Below are positions 1-12,984 of a stretch of 64,000 bases of DNA, one piece after another (the first letter of the stretch is position 1; each line of letters begins with the position of its first letter). The DNA is from Magnaporthiopsis rhizophila (Eukaryota > Ascomycota > Sordariomycetes > Magnaporthales > Magnaporthaceae): contig PYSS01000047.1 in the NCBI GenBank assembly GCA_003049465.1, positions 1 to 64,000 of the forward strand, given 5' to 3'. The notes beneath the pieces are model-generated. The model was not told where the DNA came from, searched no databases, and saw only the letters and a list, made by a program, of their open reading frames with translations. The translations under genes were made by a program, and so were the position numbers.

Positions 1-545
1 CAACCAAAATCTGTCATCATTCCGGCCCGCACCCTTCCCCAGGCCAGCGCTCGGCAAAGATGGGCAGGGAGTCGGCCTGCTCCATGGCCCGCATATCTGT
101 GGCATCGCCAACCGTGACGTGACTCGTCGGGGAACCTAAGCGGAGACGACTAATACACGATACCCGCCGAAGTTCATGCCTCGTCTGAAATTGGAAACAA
201 AGACAGCGATAAATTTAACCCATTGTGGCGCTGGCGACCCCAATCCTTGGGATTCTCGGCTCGTCGTGCCGTGCGGACGATGGGGTCAAATATGGAGAGT
301 GGGAGAGGATAATAGATAGCCTTGCTCGTCGCGATGGCCTCCTTTTTTTTAACACCTTCCTCAACCGTCACTCCTTTACATTCCTTCTACATGGGTCCTT
401 CTGGGCTCCGTGGATATGCAGTCTCTCCTTTAAAAAGTCGACATTCCTTTAGTACATAGAAGTCGCTCACTCCTAGGTGCTCTACGCTCTTTATCCCCCA
501 GTGTTAATTTACCCAAGGCCGAGGAGAGAAAGGGAAAACACTACC

Positions 546-1339
546 ATGAAGTTCACGGTCCTCCTCCTTGCGGCCTCGAGCGCCGCAGCCATGCCTTTGG
601 ACACAACCAACACGACCGACATAATTAAGACGTCCAGGGCGATCCCGTTTTGGCCAGGCCGTGGCAGCATCGGCTTTTCGGGAAATGAGTTCCTCAAAGG
701 CAATGGAACTTGCAGAGACGTCACCTTGCTATATGCCCGTGGTTCGATCCAGCCCGGCAACTTGGTATGCTCCAACCAAACATCCCCACCATCTCGCTGT
801 TCTACGTCTCTCGCAACAACAAAAAGCAGTAGGGGAGACTGACGCTGCATCAAAAAAAACAGGGAGGTATGCCGGGCACAACCCTAGCCGACCAGCTCAG
901 GAAGCGGCTGGGAAAGGAGCGCGTCGCCATCCAGGGCGTCCCCTACAGGGCCCGGCTGCGCGACAACTTCGACATCTGGGGCGCCGAGGCGCCAGAGGGC
1001 CGAGCCTTTGGCGAGCTCATCACCAACGTCACCGTCGCCTGCCCCAACACCAAGATCGCCCTCTCGGGCTACAGCCAAGGGGCGGCGCTCGTCCACATCG
1101 CGGTCCGGGACCTGCCGGCGTCGGTGCTGAGCCAGGTGCGCGCCGCAGTCACGTTCGGCGACACGCGCAAGGAGCAGGACGGCGGCGCCATCCCGCCGCT
1201 GCCGCTGGAGGACACGCTCATCATCTGCAAGGAGGGGGACCTGACCTGCAAGGGCACGCTCCTCGTCACGCCCACGCACCTGAGCTACAACAAGCAGGTG
1301 CCCGAGGCGGTCGAGTTTATTGCCTCGCATGTTTTATAA
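546..1339 (+). CDS. Secreted cutinase (alpha/beta hydrolase, CE5 type)
   Basis: Predicted to hydrolyse ester bonds of plant cutin outside the cell. Two exons, 546-764 and 863-1339, joined across a 98-nt GT..AG intron at 765-862, give 231 aa, the usual cutinase length. The first 15 or so residues (MKFTVLLLAASSAAA) look like a signal peptide. After splicing the conserved segment reads ARGSIQPGNL then GGMPGTTLADQL. The nucleophile elbow is GYSQG with Ser144. Asp199 lies in CKEGDLTC and His212 in PTHLSY, completing the triad. Cys56/Cys133 and Cys195/Cys202 fit the two family disulfides. The first Met is chosen because the signal peptide follows it directly. No lesion is visible. The family is certain; the substrate is inferred. 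Confidence 0.93.
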
Positions 1340-4300
1340 GGGTATTTCTTTTTCTTTTCTTTTTTTTCCCAAAAAAGACCGAGGTATTTTTTTTTCAACC
1401 TGCCAGGGGATGATGCGAGCTTTGCTGCCACGTTTTATGCCACATACCTGTACCTATACATGTTTAAAGACCAGCAACACCGGGGAATCACGGGTGACGA
1501 CATATATAGAGCATAAAAGTCTGTTTTTCTTTTTCTTTTTCTTTTTCTTTTTCTTTTTCTTTTTCTTTTTCTTTTTCTTTTTCTTTTTCTTTTTCTTTTT
1601 CTTTTTCTTTTTCTTTTTCTTTTTTTTTTTTTTTTTTTGTTCACGAGAAATGCCGATGACGGTCGTCGCACCCTAGGGTTGGGCCCCAGGCAGCAGCGTG
1701 CGAAGGATGCTTGACCGCATATAAACAGTCGACTCTTATCTCCGAGCTATCCAAACGGGAGGCTAGGCAGCAGAACCAATCAGGATTACCCGTCACTCTC
1801 CTTAACGTCATGGGCTCACGCCATCGGAAGCTGCGGCGGCTGATGGTAAAAGATACGCCTCACGATATCCCGGGTGATAGATGATGGCTTCTACGGCCCC
1901 GTTGTGATGAGCTCGGAACCGTGATGAGCGACGGAGCCGTCAACGTCATCACGCGGGCGCCCAGGCCCCCGTCGGCCTCGCTGCTCCCGACGAGCGAAGA
2001 AGTCGGCTTCCCACTACAAGCACAAACCCGGCCGATCCCATGCCTCCTGTCGTTCTCCAAGGTCTTTCCAGTCAGGCTCGAGTCCGAGTCCGACACGCTC
2101 GACGCCAGCCAGCCCACGGTAATAATGGGCAGCAGGTATACATCCTGCTCTGTTTCGAAGACGGGTCACCTTTCTCATCTCCATGGTCTCCCAGCCCGAG
2201 CCCACCTGCCCGAAGCCGAATTGGTGGTAGACGCAACCCAGCGAGCCCTCGGTGGCCCAGAAAGCGATCCGTAGATGCCTAGACCGGTGACTCAATCGCT
2301 CGGCTAGAGCTCTATCCGGGCGGCCAGGCCATCTTGTAACAGTTTTGGTGTGATTGGTCGTTGTCGTCAATACCTAGCTTGGGGGCGAGCGCCAAGACGA
2401 CGAGCAGCCTCCGAGTGGCCAGAAGCCCCTCATCCTTCTTCTCACCGTCGCACCGCTCGTTCGTTCTTTTTTTTTTTTTTTTGCCCGCGCTGTCGTACCA
2501 GCAAACCAACCCCAAACCAGGCTAGGGCAAGGCAGGTCGGGCCAGGGCCAGCCGGGCAGGCATGCATTGTATTGTACATATGTAAGTCAACCTTACAGTC
2601 TTTTTTTTTCTTCTTTTTTTCCTCTTTCTGCCCGGCTTGGGGCTCTCCACTTTGCGCCGCGTCGCGCGTGCGCGTTCCCCTCCCATTCCTCCTCCCCCCT
2701 GCTCGCTGCATTCTTTTTCAAGATCTTGGGGTGGGATTTTTATGCTGCAGGCCAAGTGATGGGGCGAAAGGGCGGGCTTTCTTGGGTCGGCAGGCAGGCA
2801 GCTTTGGACCTGGGCAACCCGGTAGGGACGCCCTCCCACCAAGGGCGGGCGACGCAACCCCACCATGCTACATATGGAAGAAAGAAAGAAGAGAAAAAAA
2901 GAAAAAAGAAAAAAGAAAGGAAAAGATCATCTCGGCCGCATATCAGCGGCGCGGATGAGCAACGGGAGGCCGCAGTTTAATTTTCTTCTTCTTTTGTGTA
3001 CTCCGGCTCGAGTGTGGAGGCGGCCTCCCACCCACCACCACCGGCATCCATCACTTCTCCCTATCTACCTTCCATCCAGGGTGATCTGCGACGTTGACAG
3101 AGCACGTCTTTGGTCAGGTGAGTCAGATGGCCGATATTGCGATGCCCCCTCTTCTGGTGGCGTACCTGCACATGCGTCTGTGTTATGCGCCTCATCCGGC
3201 TATTTCAATCTAATGTCTGGTACTTGTGAGCCTGTGCGAATTGTCAGCCTGAGTAGCAAAGAAATCCTCTCGGCCGGCCTGTTGGCTCCGCGTCAGCAGT
3301 GCCCCGAAGTCGGGTCCGCCTGGCCGGTCTTCGGTTTCGCCTGTGATTTCCTTCTTGTCATTTTTTCAATCGGATTGGGCAGCTATTTTCCCATGCACCA
3401 TTGCCCTATGGCTTGCGCCACTGTCTGCCCAGATTCGTCCGGCCCCTGTTGCTTTTTTTCGGGGACCGGGGACAGGCCCACCCAAGTACATATCCACCGC
3501 CGCCAACTGCGCATCTGTTGGAGAACAGGTACCTATCCCTGGCCGATGGGCCCGAGAGGTTGGGTTGGGTCGTTGGGCTACTGTGATAAATACCTAGGCA
3601 GGTACCTACCTACCTGTCACCGCTTATTGTCAAACCCCGTGAGCTGTGCTTAGTTCGTAGCTAGCAGCTAGCACTCCTCCCCTCTTCCAAGCTCGGCACC
3701 TTGCATCAGGATGGCAGGATGACAGAATGACAGGGTGAGACAGAAAAGAGCCGGACCGGGTTAGCTCAGGAGCTATCAAGGATGTGAGCAGATATGAGCC
3801 TCGGCGCAGTTGCGTTGGGAGCAGTGGGCTGCCTCTCTGGGTGCTTGTTAGTCCGGGTCGGATTGGCTGATGAGGTTGGGTCTGCTTGTTCGCATCGTTC
3901 TCAGGTCACCCCTCATCGAGTTAGCCGTGTTTCTAGTGGTGGGGGGTCAATTAATCCTCTTTGACCTGCCAATTCATTCGTCATTTTCATCTTCCTCTTT
4001 TTCCTGTTACCTCTAGCCCTCTCTCATCGCCGATCTCTCGATCGACCTCGTCTACTCCTGCACCTCCGGGTTATGCGGTGTAATGGAACATGAACGTGAG
4101 GTCTGTGGTCTAGGCTGCACTCGAGACACATGCTTAACGTGTGCATGAGTTGCGTTGGCGTCAAGGCCTCCCGTCCTCTGTGTGCTGGCTGCTACTAGAA
4201 GTAGCGTTAGCAACAGCAGCAGAAGCAGTACGACTGCCAACGCCTCAATTTTCTCGATACCGTGAGCCACGACATGCTTCGAAACAACTTGACTCGGCCG

Positions 4301-7237
4301 TTAGTATGGCGCCCTGTCTGTCCATCACGGGGAGGGCGGAGGGCCGATTTGGAGGCACAACGCTCCGAGGCAGCCACTGGGATGCCCCAAGGCACACGCC
4401 CTTGAGGCCCGAAAACGCCGCGAGCCTTTGCCTTAAACCAAAGGCAGCCGAGGTCGAGGCCGTGTGGGGGAGGGACGCCTGGCTCGGCCGCTCTCAGTGG
4501 TTGGAGTGCGGTCCGATGCATGGTCGACGAATGGCTAGCGCAGCAGCCGGCGAAACAAGGGCATGCCAGATCTGGTCCATTTGGATTTTCTTCGTCGCCG
4601 CTCGCTTGGGATTTACCCACGCTCAGCGGCCTCAATTGGCGGCGCGTACATGAATGTTTTCATGAGGTCCTTGGGCTAGATGCCGCCCCCATGTTGGCTG
4701 CCTCCGACAGGCCCATTGCCGAGCCGCATCCACGAAATAGGCACCGTAACATCGAGGCCGTTTGGCGGAATACGCGGGACATTCAACCCTTGATTCGTAC
4801 GCGCAGTGGCTTGCTCAAGGCACCCAGATCCTCGTTGGTAAGACCAATCAGTCAGTGTCCTTTGGCAACGAGCACAGAGGGCAGGACCAGAGACAGTGGC
4901 TCTGGTGTCAAGGGGTGAGACATGTGGTGACCTCGCAGCCAAGTGCGTTCCCGCCCAACCCCGGACCGAGTCAATAAGTCAATTCCGTGATGCATCTCCC
5001 GGGCGCTGAGAAATCGGTCATCTGGGAGCGTCGGAACGCGGGCATGCAGCGGAAGATGTTGTGGCTGCTGGGGGAGCGGGGCGCTTGGCTGAACCGTGGG
5101 ATCCATTGAGCAAAAGAAAAAAAGGGACGGGTGGGTTCCAAGTTCGTTGCCGAGTGCGAGCGAAAAACGTAATTATTTAAGAAAATTCGGCCAATCAAAA
5201 CTCGAGAAAATCGGAATTTACCCTGGTCATGATCTCCAACTTTTCCGGCACCTTCCCTGTCAGCATCGAAAAAGGACTGGATTGTGGGACGACGCCCAAA
5301 TGAGGGGCAAGCGAGAAACAGACAGGCACCACGGACCTAAGGTAATTGCTTTTTGTATCTCGGATGTCGCCCGCTGACGGGGAAGGAACGCGCGGGAGGA
5401 CTTGCCATCGTGAGGCCACCTAGACGCAATGCGCCAGAACATTGCCACAAAGGGTTAGGTCAGTCTGATAAATTGCAGGCCCTTAGGTACCTGCCGCGGT
5501 CCTTTCCGCCTTTCCTTTTTCTTTTTTCTCACTTCTCTTCTCCTTGGTGTGCAGCACACACCACAAAAAAAAGGAGCAGAGTGTGCCCGACATGATGCAC
5601 CTCTGCCTGATGGCCGCAATTTGAGCCTACGACGTCGCCTGGCTCTGCACCACCACGCTTCCGTGCCTCTACCTGCACCAGCCAACGAGAGAGCGCGTAC
5701 CGTCAATCCTACGCTGGGCTCCCTATTTCTGCCCACCGCTTTAGCGTCAGCGCGCTTGTTCGACGTTGACTGGGGGCCTTGGGCCTTTGCCTCTTGGGGT
5801 GGAGCAGCCAGGCCAGACGAGTGGACGGGGTTGAGGTCACGGTACAAACTGTCCCATCCGCAAACCCGATCCTGGGCCGGCACCAGACACAGCAAACGCT
5901 CCCACGTCGTACCCCCGGCCGTGAACCGAGAGACATCAATGCTCGTCTACTGCCACCCCATCCACCCTGGACCGACCGTTTTTCTTCCCTGTCTGCAAAT
6001 CCCATCTACCTGTTTTTTTGCCACTTTTTCTCGCCTCCGCCGGCTCGAAAGGGCGAAATAGGCGGAGTCCACCGAGGTACGTTGCCCAGTGCAAAACGAT
6101 GTCGAAGACAACAGGGAGCTCCCAAGCTCGAGCAGGCGGACGATTCAAGTCAAATGCTAGGACGGGCCCTAGACTACAAGCGGATTGCTAGGTCGCTGTC
6201 ACCATCCGACGCAGCACAGATCCCACTCCGTCTGAGTCCCCACGTCGAGCCATGTGCCCGACGTGTGCTGAAAGCTCTCCTTGTGCTGCCATGCCCATCT
6301 CTCTCCGTGCCCCCATCCCCGCCGCCGCACCGCATTACCCGTCAGCCAAAGCCACCTCGTCCCTGATTTGTCCAACTGGACGGGCTCTGGGCAATGGGAC
6401 GCTTGATTTCCATTTTGGCTGTACGGCTGGATGCGCCCACGCCCCCTCGGCTCCGATGAGGAATTTAAAATGGGACAGGGGAATTCTGGCCAGAGAGAAA
6501 AAAAAAGAACAGGAAAAAAAAAAAAACCAAACTAAGCCAAATTTTCTTCCCACCCACACCGCACTAAGCAGCCAAAAAAAAAAAAAAAAGGTCACCTAAA
6601 CCATACCTTTTGGCCTTCACAAGCATGGCCGAGGAGTCTTCGGATGTCAATGCTTCGCTCTATATGGATAATTCCCGCTTCCACTTCGCCCTCCCACCCC
6701 TCGTCATGATCCATGACACCCTCTCCCGCCGTTTATCCCGGCCCAACATATCTCACTCCAGCCACGGTACTCCATACCACACACGCCCCTACCCTGTTCA
6801 TATCTCCACCAATGCAAATCCCACGGATTTGCCTCTCGGCATATGCACCGCGTTTTTTTCTTGTCGTCTCTATCGTATATGCCTCCTGATCAGACGAGCC
6901 TGTCGCCCTGGGACCAATCTGAGTTCGGCCTTTCCTCAACGAGTGGGTGTACTCGGGGATCGCCCCACGGCATGAGGCCCAGACAGGGGGCAGGGTAGGT
7001 TACGGAGGACCCAGATGTGTGCCTCCATGGGACTAGACCGACATGGCTATCACCACATCCACCGTCGCCGTCGTCATATCCGCCTCCCACCATGCCCGTC
7101 TCGAGCGGGGTCAAGACCAGCCCCGGCAGTCGTCGGCCCTAGACATGGACGAATAGATCCGTCACGTCTTATCCTCCATGGCCTCGCTCCTATGGAAACC
7201 GTAGCCCCCTTTCGACAGGGGGGGCCTCGCAAAAATG
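1340..7237. other. Gene-poor region (about 5.9 kb)
   Basis: I find no open frame with recognisable protein features. Candidate frames of 60-260 codons overlap one another on both strands, lack splice-consistent extension and look like GC-rich noise. The region holds a CTTTTT microsatellite, several T or A runs (near 2466, 2600, 2880-2930, 6500, 6575), a TACCTACC tract near 3600 and otherwise unstructured DNA. It may include the cutinase 3' region and distal promoter DNA of the gene at 7683. A poorly conserved small gene or lncRNA cannot be excluded by eye. Confidence 0.5.
1522..1638. repeat. (CTTTTT)n microsatellite ending in a T run
   Basis: About 16 head-to-tail copies of the hexamer CTTTTT run from 1522 to 1620 and pass into an uninterrupted T run to 1638. 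It begins about 180 bp after the cutinase stop codon. Confidence 0.95.
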
Positions 7238-7245
7238 TATAAATA
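7238..7245 (+). promoter_or_regulatory. TATA box of the KxDL gene
   Basis: A perfect TATAAATA lies about 440 bp before the start codon at 7683. It is followed by a C/A- and pyrimidine-rich leader (7260-7680), typical of long 5' untranslated regions of well-expressed filamentous-fungal genes. No transcript data support it. Confidence 0.55.
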
Positions 7246-7682
7246 GGGCACATCTGTTCGACTCTGGTCTCCTTGATCCATCTTCCTTTTTCATCAGAAC
7301 TTCTCTCCCAAGCTTCCTTCCAGTCGACCTTGCCCAGACGAAGCCGCTTGCTTGACACCTTGTCTCCAAAGCGCCTCCTCACAGACCTCCACAGACATCG
7401 CACTACCCTTTGCTCATACCCACGCACACATACCACGGACACCACCAACATCACAACGCACCCTCACACACTCACACCCTCAAACAACATCATACCCACC
7501 CTCTAGTCATCTTCTCTCCCGGCCGGCTACCCCTCAGAGCTACCTCTCGTCCTCCCCAGACCTCTGCGGGAAGCAAACAACCATCTTTCACAAACCTTGC
7601 TGTCTGCTCAAGCATACAGCAACCTCGCCCACGCCATCATCAGAGCCCAGAGCTGCTATTTCACATCCACGTCCCCATCACA

Positions 7683-8642
7683 ATGTCGTCAGCCTACGGC
7701 AGCGAGTACTACTCGGCCAGTGGCGCCCTCCCAATGGCAGTGCCAATGGGTAAGGATGGCCACATGGGTCACTACGGCGGCTACTACGCCGTCGGCGACA
7801 GGGGCCATGGCGCCTATTCTGTCTCCCCGCCCGAGTCGGAGGCGGCGGGTAGCAGCAGCGCCGCATCGGCGGGGCTGGCATCGTACAGCAGCGGCTCGGG
7901 ATACTCGTCCTCGGCCATGTACTCGCCGGCGGCCGGCTACGGCGACGCCAGCGGCTATGCCAGCTACGCCACCAGCAGCCACGGTGACTACGAGAGCGCC
8001 GCGTCCGCCAGCGGCGTCGACTTCAACGAGTACGTCCAAGAGCGCTTCGACGAGGTCCGCAACCCAGTTGTGATGGACAACTGCACTGTGACACAGGCCA
8101 AAGTGTGAGTTTCCGCCTGCCGCTCCCCTTTGCAATCACACCTCTCCCGATTCCCGGTTTCGCCGACGCAACCTGCCGATTTTCCATCCTTTGGCGGCTA
8201 GCTGCGTTATTTCTTTTTATTTTTATTTTTTGACTGTGCGCTGACAAGAAGCGGAAATCCCGCCATGATATCATAGCTCTGGAGGCCTGAACGCCAAGCA
8301 CCGTGAATTGCTCGACTTGCAGAAGAAGGCCCAGGCTCGTCTCGCCAAGTCCCGCGCCAGGTACGCCGAGGGTATGGCTGCCGCGTACGAAGTGCGCGAT
8401 GACCTCGAGTGGACCCAAAAGACGCTTTCGTAAGTGGCTCCCACGCCTTTTTATTTTTTATTTTTTATTTTCAATTTTTAATTTTTACTTCGTCTCCCGT
8501 TTCGACCATTCCCGAGTCCTCCAGGGGGCGTTTTTGCTGACCGAGCCGCATCTGGAACAGGTCCATTCAATCAAAAGCCTCCAAGAAGCACGCCAAGGAG
8601 TACAAAAAGGCCCGTGAGCGATACCCGTCTCCGGACTACTAA
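7683..8642 (+). CDS. KXD1: KxDL-domain protein (BLOC-1 subunit KXD1-like)
   Basis: Probable endosome-associated KxDL protein; Kxd1 belongs to the BLOC-1 complex acting in endosomal sorting. Exons 7683-8104, 8277-8429 and 8561-8642 give 218 aa; both introns have GT..AG ends and preserve frame. Residues 1-115 are a Ser/Tyr/Gly/Ala-rich low-complexity tail. The C-terminal helix-rich part (LNAKHRELLDLQKKAQ ... VRDDLEWTQKTLSSIQSKA) resembles the KxDL family, with RDDL at the signature position and a basic Lys-rich end. Start: the first Met after the TATA box and long leader, in a good context (CACAATGTC). The long disordered N-terminus is not part of the core family. Assignment rests on the remembered family pattern. 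Confidence 0.72.
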
Positions 8643-10608
8643 AATCTCCAAGCGCCCATGAAACGTCGTTGGTGCAAAGTTGAGCCTCAAAGCACCATGC
8701 TTCCAACCACATTTTCCGATCACCTCCCTGCCCTACCCCTGACGATTTGCAACGTCTTAGCGTGCTGCTCTGCTATTTTTGATCCTTGTCATTAACTTCG
8801 GGGAAGCTCCCGGAATCAGACCTGTTTTTTTTTTCTTCTTTTGCTTTTCGTTTTTTGCAGTTATTCGACAATCCCTGTTTTCTTGCAACCGTTTAATGTT
8901 TTTTTTTTTTTCCACCATTTTGTTCCCACACACTGTCTTGGATTTTTGTGTTACACGCAATCCCTTCACACGCCCCCTCCATTTATCATTTGTGGTGTTT
9001 TTCCCCAGGCACGGTTATGCAGGTGTCGGGATGGGAAAACCCGCCGAATGGTGTGTGGGGAGGTGAGAAGAGCGAGCGACAGGGGTCGAACAACAAATAT
9101 GGCGACAGGGGGCGCAAAAACCGCTGTGGGATCTGCCGTTGCATTCCGCAGCGCGGCAAACAAAAGCCCTGCGAGCGCACGTTCCTGCACGTCAAACGCC
9201 ATTTTCCTTGCTGCTTTAGCTAGAGCGGCGCCGAGGATGGTGTGGCTGCTGTTTGGGGTTGATGGTGAGGGCGTGTCTTTTTGGATTCCGACTCCCCCTC
9301 TTTTACGCTGCTTTTTACTCTTCCCCCACCACCCATTTTTCCCTTTGTTTTTGCTTTTATTTTATTCCCACGCGGGGCGGTTGTTTCCGTGAGCATTACG
9401 AGTTATGATTGGATGAATCTGGACGATCTGGGGAAAATGGCCGGCTTTCTATTTTGGGGGGTGTGCTGTCAGGCAGGGGAGAGAAAAAAAAGCTGGAACA
9501 TGTACAGGTACAAAAGCTGCCCATTCCCCAGCGCTGCAGGTGGTGGGAGAATGACGCCCCTGGGGTGTGCATGCTGCACTGGACAGCAGACGCTACAGGG
9601 ACCGGAAAGCCACGCTGGAAGGGTGTACGTGCGTGTGGACCAAGGGCCCGCCACGGGAGTTCCCTTGGATCCGGTCGGCGCAGAGCGACAGGGCTGGGCT
9701 GGCAGGACGGCGGAGACAGAACCCTCGCCGAGATGTGGACGCTAGGGGAATGGAAAAACGGAGGGCGAGGACGCTTGTCTGTTTTGGGGCTATGGGTATT
9801 GCTATTTTGGGAAGTTGCCAGGACGGCGGAGGGCTGGTAGATAGACCGGGGGAGGGGCGTGACGAGGGAGAGAGAAGGAGGGGAGAGCGGTGGGCAGGGA
9901 GGCACCTCCCTCTTCACCCTCAGCCCGCTCTCTCGGTCCTCATTGGGTGGCCAGGTCGGGTGCTCTCAAATTATGTTTTTCCTTGTTCCGGTCTCGATAC
10001 GGTAGCGACAACTCGTGCGTTTTCCTGCTCTCTTCCCGCCTAGATCCTTGGGACCGTGTCACCCCGCTTGGCAGACCCCCTCCCCTCGTGCCCGCCCCAT
10101 CTTTCACCTCGCTGACGTGGGAGGAGGGTGGACGATCATGTGATGTGGACAGAAGGCCGTGGCTGGCTGGCTGCTGGGTCCGGATGCTAGAGGGGCTTTC
10201 TCGCCAAACCCCCTGATGAGTCACGTGACCGCCACGCGACACCGCCCCTGGCAGGGTCGTTGAAGCCCGACGAGAAGCCCAACGGGAGGGGTAAGGCGTG
10301 CGCGCGGGGGTGAGGAATATGACGTGTTACTTTTGCTGCGGAAGGCAACTCGGTTTGTTTTGCTGCCCTGAGCCTGTGCCGTTTCTTGGCAGGCTGCGGT
10401 GCTGCTGCTGCTGCTGCTGTCGCGCCGTCGTCGACGTCCACATCCCAGCCACGTGGGGAAAATGCTTGGCGGCGAATATATATAGAGTCCCTGGACTTTT
10501 TTTTTTTTGTAGGTTTCATTTTGAGTTTTTCAGAGTTATGGTGAAAGAAAACCCACTGTTTCCATCCAGACTCTCTGGGTTTTTCGAGGCATGTTGTAAA
10601 CACACACA
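8643..10608. other. Intergenic region (about 2 kb)
   Basis: No supported gene. The DNA is rich in T tracts (8824-8840, 8900-8912, 10500-10510) and carries a short CTG run near 10398-10418. The flanking genes converge here, so it should hold both 3' ends. Confidence 0.5.
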
Positions 10609-11214
10609 TCATGCCCGAGCATGCCCGCGCGACGTTGCCAGCCACGAGCCCCTCGGTTCCAGGCCGAGGGACTTCTCGAGCTGGTCCCACGGGTTCTCGT
10701 TGAACTTGGGGTCGTAGTAGTCGAGCCACCACTGCCGGGACGACGACGACGATGACGAACCGCCATGTCCACCGCCGCCAGGTCCAGCCCTGCCGCCGCG
10801 CTGCTGTTGTTGCTGCGTGTGGGGCCCCGAAGTGGGTCCGGCGGGCACAGGTGGGCGCGGTGGAAGGCCGGCAGCAGCAGCTGCTGCTGCACCTCCGGGT
10901 GCGCCGCCGCCGCCGCCGTCCTCCTCATCGGCGTCGACGTCAAGATCGATCTCTTCATCGTTAACGGCCGCGCCGGCCGCCTGATGGAGAGGGAGCTCCG
11001 CCCGCTGCGGCTGCTGCTGCTGCCTGGCGCCCAGCGGCGTGTTGTTGGCGGCGGAGCCGTGCGCCTGCTGCTGAGGCTCGACGAAGGCGTCGTTCATGCG
11101 CCGCTTCTTGGACGGGCGCGTCTGGGCGCCAAAGGCAGCGAAGCCCATGGTCTCGGCCATTTGGGAGTCGGCTGCGCCGTCGGAGCCGTCGGAGCCGTCG
11201 TCTTGCATCGACAT
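10609..11214 (-). CDS. Conserved-looking fungal protein with C-terminal WWLDYYDP motif
   Basis: Single-exon frame of 201 aa from the Met at 11214; the ACATG context and the acidic MSMQDDGSDGSDG start favour it over an in-frame Met 94 codons upstream. The N-terminus has FGAQTRPSKKRRMND, a likely basic nuclear localisation signal. The middle is low complexity: Gln runs, an acidic DEEDGGGGG tract, an Ala run, Pro, then Gly and Ser runs. The last 40 residues are ordered-looking and aromatic: WWLDYYDPKFNENPW, then LEKSLGLEPRGSWL. Low-complexity middle plus a sharply defined aromatic tail suggests a disordered nuclear protein with one C-terminal binding motif. I do not recognise the family and assign no function. 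Confidence 0.68.
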   Translation of the reverse strand: MSMQDDGSDGSDGAADSQMAETMGFAAFGAQTRPSKKRRMNDAFVEPQQQAHGSAANNTPLGARQQQQPQRAELPLHQAAGAAVNDEEIDLDVDADEEDGGGGGAPGGAAAAAAAGLPPRPPVPAGPTSGPHTQQQQQRGGRAGPGGGGHGGSSSSSSSRQWWLDYYDPKFNENPWDQLEKSLGLEPRGSWLATSRGHARA

Positions 11215-12980
11215 GATTTTTTTTTTTAGGTTTGTGGCTGGTGATGGCTGCCTTTTTTGGCACGTGGCGGCGGACCACTTATCAAGCGCTAGAAAATTAA
11301 GCTGCCACGGCCGTGTGTAACCGGGATTATTCTCAGATGGCCGTAGAGAGGGAGTGGAGTGATGTCGTTGCGGGTGCGAGGACAAAAGGCCAGCCGAATG
11401 AGAAGAAGTGGTGAAGATGATACCACAATTTAGTTCTCGTGTTGATGTGGTGGATTTGGCTGTGGCCCCCTTGGGTGTGGCTGACAAGCAAGACACAGAA
11501 TGAGGCGAGGTGGTTGTGAAGAAAGACAGCCTCCCTTTTTCAGCCTCGTTCTACGCAAGGAAAAAGGCAAATTTGTCTTGGATCCTTTGGTTGTCGCTAT
11601 TTTTCGGTGTTGGAGCCTGAGGCACCACTAAATTCCAACCTCGCAGCTCCCACCTTGACGATGCGCACGTGCTTAAGGAACGACAGCGCTCGGGTTCCTG
11701 CCATGAACGCCGCACATCGCGAAATCAACGTCAATTACATTTTAAATGTGACCAACTCTTCCGAGTAAAGCGACGAGACGGAGGTTCCTACGGGTAAGCT
11801 CCAGGGGACCGCCGGGAGCCGCAATCGACGCCCAAGGGATGTGCTGTGTTCTTTCTCATTTTTTTTTTCTTTCTCTTCTTCCCTTTTTCATCACCTTTCC
11901 GGCAAGGGCTGTAAAATTCCAAACGCTCTGCTCTGACTTACACCGCGTGAAGAAGCTGGCCAAAGCACCGCAGGAAGCATACAAGTGCAAAATCTCATGG
12001 GCAAGTTAGATCTCCTGACAGCGCCGTAACCACATCCAGGATGAAACCTCTGAAACACCTCATTGGCTCGGTTAAGGGACAGCCAAGTTCCAACGAGATC
12101 CAGCATGATCTGTTGGACACGCCATTTCCATACAACTATCACAGTTGTGTCTACGTTTTCCCTTGATACATAAAAGGTACTCATCTGTACGTAGGTACCT
12201 ACCTACGTAGGTAGTCATCCACGAAAACCATTTAGCTTGGCGTCCCGCACGGGTTAGTGTGGGTTAGTAAGCATCACCGCTACAGCTCAGGCCCGCCTCA
12301 CCCCCGCTCGGTGATGCTCAGGGATCTAATCACCTCCACCACCCTTTTGGGAAGAATGCATGGCAACGTCCCCTTCGCAACCAACATAACCTCGTTCTTC
12401 CACGGCGTTGGTTAAATTTACGCAATATATGCTATAGACGAGGAGTTGGCCGCCGCTGCCGGGATGGGGGACGGGTGCAGATTGGCCAGAGGCCCTGTTT
12501 CTGGCGCCCCCCATTCCGGCCATGTCCAGGCGCCCGGCTTCTGGCATCCCCTCCTTTCCCTCAATATCCAGGCAACCGCTTTCCGGCTTTCACACCGCGG
12601 GTATTACACAGGTATTGTTAATGGTCCTGCTGCCTCCGCCATCTTTGCCACCTCTGCCACCTCCTGCCTCTGCCTCGCATCTGCTACCGGGGACCTGGGC
12701 GGGGCTTTAATCCCATATTCATATAAGATTGCAACCGCCCACGCTCGTTCATTCCCTATTTCCTACCGCTCGATAACTTTGACCCTCCTCCTTGCCTATT
12801 CTTTTTAGCGGCCTTGTCACGGGACCAAGCCCGCACACCTGTATTTAGCCAGTGATCCGCCGGCTCCTTACGGAGCCAGCGGACCTTCCTCCTTGTGCAA
12901 CAACAGATCTTCAACCTAGCACCCAGCTGCTGTGCCGTGACAGGCCTATTTGGAAGTGTTAAAAAATAACTACTGCATGT
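11215..12980. other. Intergenic region, no supported gene
   Basis: Upstream of the gene at 11214 and left of the repeat-bounded segment. It contains T/C-rich stretches (11855-11895) and a GTAGGTACCTACCTACGTAGGTAG palindromic tract near 12190-12214. Small overlapping frames show no family features. Confidence 0.5.
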
Positions 12981-12984
12981 ACCA

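Noticed and set aside
1..545. Possible exon upstream of the cutinase
   Set aside because: Frames lack splice-consistent joining and the cutinase already begins with a signal peptide.
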